8,505 bases of DNA from the NCBI GenBank assembly GCA_014238595.1, contig JABAAV010000073.1, forward strand, positions 1-8,505. Direction: 5' to 3'. A program made the translations under genes and the position numbers. The notes beneath the pieces were generated by a model. That model saw only the letters and a list, made by a program, of their open reading frames with translations, was not told the origin of the DNA and did no database searches. The DNA comes from Myxococcales bacterium (lineage in GTDB: Bacteria; Myxococcota_A; Polyangia; Haliangiales; J016). Every line of letters starts with the position of its first letter. The stretch's first letter is position 1. This document shows, in pieces, positions 5,736 through 8,505 of the stretch.

Positions 5736-5762
5736 ATGAAAGAGGGAACAAGACCAATGTGA
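5736..5762 (+). pseudogene. Relic of the trpS start left by tandem duplication
   Basis: ATGAAAGA at 5736-5743 and the 50 or so bases before it match the leader and first codons of trpS (6868-6924). Shared blocks are TTTCAAGTCTTAACG, AATAGCTTCAAAAAA and AAAAACAATGAAAGA. The match ends abruptly and continues as GGGAACAAGA, which matches the 3' flank of copy A at 4912. The frame stops after eight codons. It is a duplication scar rather than a functional gene. Confidence 0.8.
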
Positions 5763-5795
5763 TTTTGTTCGTGATTGTTTGTTTGAGATGATCGG

Positions 5796-6830
5796 TTAGT
5801 TTTTGAGTGCGTTAGACTTAGTTGTCTTAGTTTGCTTAGTCTTTTTTGTACGCTTAGTCGTCTTTGTCTGCTTGGTCGTTTTTGTACGCTTAGTCTTTGA
5901 TTTATCTTTTATGATGGATGCTTTGCTTGGTTTTGTTTTGGATCGAGTATGGCTTTTTGCTTTTCGTTGACTCCGTACAGATGTTTTTTTATGATCGCGT
6001 CGTCCTTGGGATTGTTTATTATTCCGTACAGAAGGTTTTCTATGATCGCGTCCTTGGGATTGCTTATTATTCCGTACAGAAGGTTTTCTGTGATCGCGTC
6101 CTTGGGATTGTTTATTATTCCGTACAGAAGGCTTTCTATGATCGCGTCCTTGGGATCTTCGATGGTCTTGTATCGATGGTTTTCTATGATCTCGTGCAGA
6201 CGGTCGTCTATGATCGCGTCCTTGGGGTTGTTTATTAGTCCGTACAGAAGGCTTTCTATGATCGCGTCCTTGGGGTTGTTTATGACTCGGTACAGAAGGT
6301 TTTCTATGATCGCGTCCTTGGGATCTTCGATGGTTTTGTATAGGTGGTTTTCTATGATCGCGGTGGTATGCCGAACGAGGTCGATGATCATGACGCGATC
6401 GAATATTCCATCCACGAGGAATCTTATTTGGTAATGCCCAATAGCCACGTGAAAACAGATAACGCCCACCTGAGTAATAGTAAGAAGGTTGGACATAAAC
6501 ATAATTCACACGGTTTCGCACCCAGGAGCCAGGGATCCATTGCCATTGTCCGCGATGGATATTCCAATAACCATCTAGCCAGACAAAACCCAATCCTGGT
6601 GAGATGGTTGGAACTTCATAGCGTATTTGTGGGACAACAGATAAATGCGTGATATCATTAACAACAACGTTTGTTGTGACATGGACATTTGAAGAGACCA
6701 CTGCAGTGCTTGTCACAGGTGCGGTGCTTGTCACAGGAACAGGTACAGCAACAGGTACGGCAACAGATGTGACACACCCCCCTAGTAAAAGGATGGTCAG
6801 AGATGATAATAATAGCGATGTGATTTTCAT
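5796..6830 (-). CDS. WXXGXW-type lipoprotein with long basic octapeptide-repeat tail, copy B
   Basis: This is a 344-residue paralogue of copy A. The lipoprotein signal is almost identical (Cys19 in LLGGC). The linker from 20 to about 58 is longer and Val/Pro/Thr/Ser-rich (VAVPVAVPVPVTSTAPVTST). The aromatic domain has WLDGYW (84-89) and WIPGSW (98-103), followed by a Tyr-rich stretch. The basic tail carries more octapeptide units than copy A and a second repeat near the end, 12-residue Lys/Thr units of the TKRTKTTKQTKT type. Some units are identical at DNA level to neighbours, so copy number probably changes easily. The ATG at 6830 is chosen as the signal start. A TTG three codons earlier has GGAGG 12 nt upstream and is a possible alternative. 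It is transcribed divergently from trpS across 86 bp. Function is unknown; an outer-membrane or surface lipoprotein is likely. Confidence 0.82.
   Translation of the reverse strand: MKITSLLLSSLTILLLGGCVTSVAVPVAVPVPVTSTAPVTSTAVVSSNVHVTTNVVVNDITHLSVVPQIRYEVPTISPGLGFVWLDGYWNIHRGQWQWIPGSWVRNRVNYVYVQPSYYYSGGRYLFSRGYWALPNKIPRGWNIRSRHDHRPRSAYHRDHRKPPIQNHRRSQGRDHRKPSVPSHKQPQGRDHRKPSVRTNKQPQGRDHRRPSARDHRKPSIQDHRRSQGRDHRKPSVRNNKQSQGRDHRKPSVRNNKQSQGRDHRKPSVRNNKQSQGRRDHKKTSVRSQRKAKSHTRSKTKPSKASIIKDKSKTKRTKTTKQTKTTKRTKKTKQTKTTKSNALKN
5811..5900 (-). repeat. Lys/Thr codon repeat, 36-bp period, copy B only
   Basis: GTACGCTTAGTC recurs at 5848 and 5884 within a longer similar block (TGCTTAGTCT or TGCTTGGTCG just before it). 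This gives a 36-bp period that encodes 12-residue units rich in Lys and Thr. Copy A has only about one unit's worth (KRTKKTKHKKN) at the same place. Confidence 0.8.
5991..6377 (-). repeat. 24/48-bp in-frame repeats encoding octapeptides (copy B)
   Basis: Cores of the ATGATCGCG type start at 5991, 6042, 6090, 6138, 6186, 6210, 6258, 6306 and 6354. Spacings are 51, 48, 48, 48, 24, 48, 48 and 48 bp. The 51 reflects one extra CGT triplet. There are nine cores against seven in copy A, so the arrays have changed length since duplication while staying in frame. Confidence 0.9.
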
Positions 6831-6916
6831 AAAAATCAAAGTAACTAGTGTCCTCCATATTTTCAAGTCTTAACGATATAAAATAGCTTCAAAAAATAAA
6901 TAGGAACCAAAAAACA

Positions 6917-7900
6917 ATGAAAGATTGTATCGATACGGTATTTTCAGGAATTCAACCTTCAGGAGGATTACATTGGGGAAATTATATTGGTGCTGTGCAT
7001 CATTGGGTGACACTTCAATCCCAATATCGTTGTTTGTTTTGTATTGTTGATTATCATGCCATTACTCAAGCGTATGAACCGAAACACTTTCAGGCTAAAA
7101 TTTTGGATATGGCGGCTGATTTATTAGCCAGTGGTATTGATCCGAATCAGAGTATTTTTTTCATTCAAAGTGATGTGCCAGAGCACACTGAGTTATGTTG
7201 GATTTTGAATTCAGTAACACCGTTTGGTGATTTATCACGGATGACACAGTTTAAAGAAAAATCACAACAACATAATGCTAGTATTAATGCGGGATTGTTT
7301 GGATATCCTGTTCTTCAAGCAGCTGATATTGCTCTATACAAAGCCAATAAAATTCCTGTTGGGCAAGATCAAATTCAACATGTTGAATTAGTCAGACGTA
7401 TTGTCCGTATATTTAATCAACGTTTTGGAACATTGTTCCCAGAACCAGAACCTATGTTATCGCAAACACCGAAAATATTAGGATTAGATGGACAGGCAAA
7501 AATGTCAAAATCGATGAACAACACGATTGAATTTTCAGCAAACCAAGATGTTGTTCGCAAAAAAATAGCAGCCGCAGCCACTGATCCACAACGGAAACGC
7601 CGAAATGACACAGGCAATCCTGAACATTGTAATATTTATACGTTACATCAATTTTTTTCGGATAAAGAAACGATTGCTTGGGCAAATCATGGATGCAAAA
7701 CAGCAGATATCGGTTGTGTCGATTGCAAGAAAGCATTGTCTACAGCGGCTCTTGATCATTTTTCTGAAATACGAATGCGTAAAGAAACATGGATAGCACA
7801 ACCCGATAACATCAAAGATATTTTGAAAACAGGTGCACAAAAAGCACGTGTGATTGCTCAAGAAACGATGAATGAAGTACGAGAAAAGATGGGATTATGA
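6917..7900 (+). CDS. trpS: Tryptophanyl-tRNA synthetase
   Basis: TrpS charges tRNA-Trp with tryptophan using ATP; it is a cytoplasmic class I synthetase. All family marks are present: FSGIQPSGGLHWGNYIGA (9-26) with the HIGH-like motif HWGN (19-22); the FIQSDVPEHTEL region (82-93); the tryptophan-site segment GLFGYPVLQAADIALYKA (126-143); PVGQDQ (147-152); and KMSKS (195-199). The length of 327 residues is normal (about 330). AGGAA lies 10 nt before the ATG. The 86-bp leader is shared in part with the duplicated lipoprotein unit and is too short for a T-box or a trp attenuator. The 3' end overlaps the next gene by ATGA (7897-7900). The gene looks intact and functional. Confidence 0.97.
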   Translation: MKDCIDTVFSGIQPSGGLHWGNYIGAVHHWVTLQSQYRCLFCIVDYHAITQAYEPKHFQAKILDMAADLLASGIDPNQSIFFIQSDVPEHTELCWILNSVTPFGDLSRMTQFKEKSQQHNASINAGLFGYPVLQAADIALYKANKIPVGQDQIQHVELVRRIVRIFNQRFGTLFPEPEPMLSQTPKILGLDGQAKMSKSMNNTIEFSANQDVVRKKIAAAATDPQRKRRNDTGNPEHCNIYTLHQFFSDKETIAWANHGCKTADIGCVDCKKALSTAALDHFSEIRMRKETWIAQPDNIKDILKTGAQKARVIAQETMNEVREKMGL

Positions 7901-8505
7901 CATCACATTGTCTTAATGATCAGACACGGACAGAACATACGATAAAACAAAACTATTATTGTCCGATGTGTCCTTCTGTGAGTTCGGATAAACTAGGTAC
8001 TTGTCCGATGTGTGGTATGGCATTGTCTTCTCTTGATGGTTCGTTTGACGATCATCAAGAGAAACGAAGCATGTTAATTCGCTTTATTGGTTCTGCAGTG
8101 TTTGCGGCAATTGTTTTTGCAACAAAATCCGACACTGTTGCTGCACTGTTGTCTACTCTAACGATTGTGTTGTGTTGCTGGCCTATTTTCAAACGGGCTT
8201 TTGAGGCATTGAAATGCCGTACAGCCAATATGTTTACATTAATAAGTTTGGGTGTCGGTGCAAGTTATAGTTACAGTATGATCGCAGTTTTGTTACCAAG
8301 CTATATTCCAGAATCTTTTCATAATGATGATGGATCGATTCCGTTATATTTCAATTCTGTGATGATCATTGTGGTATTGGTGTTCTTCGGTCAACTTCTT
8401 GAATTATATGCACGAAGTAAAACAAAAAATGCGCTGGCAGATTTAGCATCTATTTCTCCTTCTACAGCGTTTCGTTTAACTGATGAAATGGTTGCCGAAG
8501 AGGTA
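7897..8505 (+). CDS. Heavy-metal (probably copper) P-type ATPase, partial at right edge
   Basis: This is the first 203 residues of a P1B-type metal-exporting ATPase in the inner membrane. An N-terminal heavy-metal-binding domain is visible as YYCPMCPSVSSDKLGTCPMCGMAL (20-43), with Cys22, Cys25, Cys36 and Cys39. Hydrophobic helices follow at about 60-76, 83-99, 111-133 and 152-171. NMFTLISLGVGASYSYS (111-127) and VVLVFFGQLLELYARSKTKNAL match the region just before the actuator domain of CopA-like pumps. The CPx metal site, phosphorylation DKTGT and ATP-binding domains lie beyond the window. The ATG overlaps the trpS stop (ATGA), so translation is probably coupled to trpS. Copper is the likeliest substrate by similarity of the visible part, but without the CPx helices this is inference. 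Confidence 0.9.
   Translation, partial: MTSHCLNDQTRTEHTIKQNYYCPMCPSVSSDKLGTCPMCGMALSSLDGSFDDHQEKRSMLIRFIGSAVFAAIVFATKSDTVAALLSTLTIVLCCWPIFKRAFEALKCRTANMFTLISLGVGASYSYSMIAVLLPSYIPESFHNDDGSIPLYFNSVMIIVVLVFFGQLLELYARSKTKNALADLASISPSTAFRLTDEMVAEEV

Larger units (their letters stand above)
4912..6924. repeat. Tandem duplication spanning gene, 3' flank and trpS leader
   Basis: The left unit (about 4912-5743) and right unit (about 5745-6924) correspond along their whole length. Both begin with GGAACAAGA(T/C)CAATGTGATTTTGT, continue through the lipoprotein gene and its upstream region, and end with ACAATGAAAGA. The units differ in size because of repeat-array and linker length. The right unit abuts the intact trpS, so the arrangement with trpS is probably ancestral. 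Confidence 0.88.

Noticed and set aside
5991..6377. CRISPR-like array of regularly spaced repeats
   Set aside because: The repeats are contiguous, in-frame coding units with no unique spacers, and no cas genes are nearby.
5909..6502. Second minus-strand frame (197 codons) and plus-strand frames through copy B
   Set aside because: Same repeat artefact. These frames show periodic nonsense such as NNPKDAII units and no signal, start site or domain.
6831..6916. T-box or trp attenuator in the trpS leader
   Set aside because: Only 86 bp are available, with no specifier-loop or T-box-like sequence and no antiterminator/terminator pair. The leader also mostly matches the scar at 5688-5743.
4912..6924. 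Insertion sequence or transposon explaining the duplicated units
   Set aside because: No transposase, terminal inverted repeats or target-site duplications are visible. The structure is a direct tandem duplication.

Overview
The window looks like ordinary chromosome from a Gram-negative, diderm bacterium of moderately low GC content (roughly 40% by eye). The evidence is a complete tolQ-tolR-tolA run plus most of tolB, and five predicted lipoproteins. The 'GCGSDEP'-type lipoprotein starts and the small cysteine-containing beta-rich lipoproteins remind me of deltaproteobacterial lineages (Myxococcota or Bradymonadota-like), but that placement is inference. I see no transposase, phage gene, CRISPR array, tRNA or rRNA.

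Layout. Positions 1-2612 (minus strand) hold a Tol envelope operon read leftwards: tolQ, tolR, a short TonB/TolA-like tolA and the first 268 codons of tolB, which runs off the left edge. Divergently from tolQ, only 31 bp away, starts a cysteine-rich lipoprotein (2644-3222, plus). It is followed by two tandem-duplicated small lipoproteins (3297-3695 and 3696-4121). A 201-bp gene-free stretch with a strong hairpin leads to a rhomboid-like membrane protein (4323-4910) that keeps the serine motif but has lost the other catalytic positions. Convergent to it are two tandem copies of a WXXGXW-type lipoprotein (4945-5649 and 5796-6830, minus), each with a very basic octapeptide-repeat tail of different length. 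Finally, on the plus strand, come trpS (6917-7900) and, overlapping it by ATGA, the first 203 codons of a heavy-metal (probably copper) P-type ATPase that runs off the right edge.

How the parts relate. The Tol proteins form the proton-motive-force-driven machine that links inner membrane, periplasm and outer membrane. The lipoproteins next door are envelope proteins of unknown job. trpS (tryptophanyl-tRNA synthesis) and the ATPase (metal export) appear to share a transcript only because they are adjacent.

The most interesting content is recent local gene birth. There are two independent tandem duplications, and both leave readable scars. The small lipoprotein pair is bounded by a 9-bp direct repeat (GAGATTGAT) that survives as a third, geneless copy. 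The WXXGXW pair carries a relic of the trpS start codon and leader between the two genes. In both pairs the copies are diverging by repeat-length change or by mostly amino-acid-changing substitutions.
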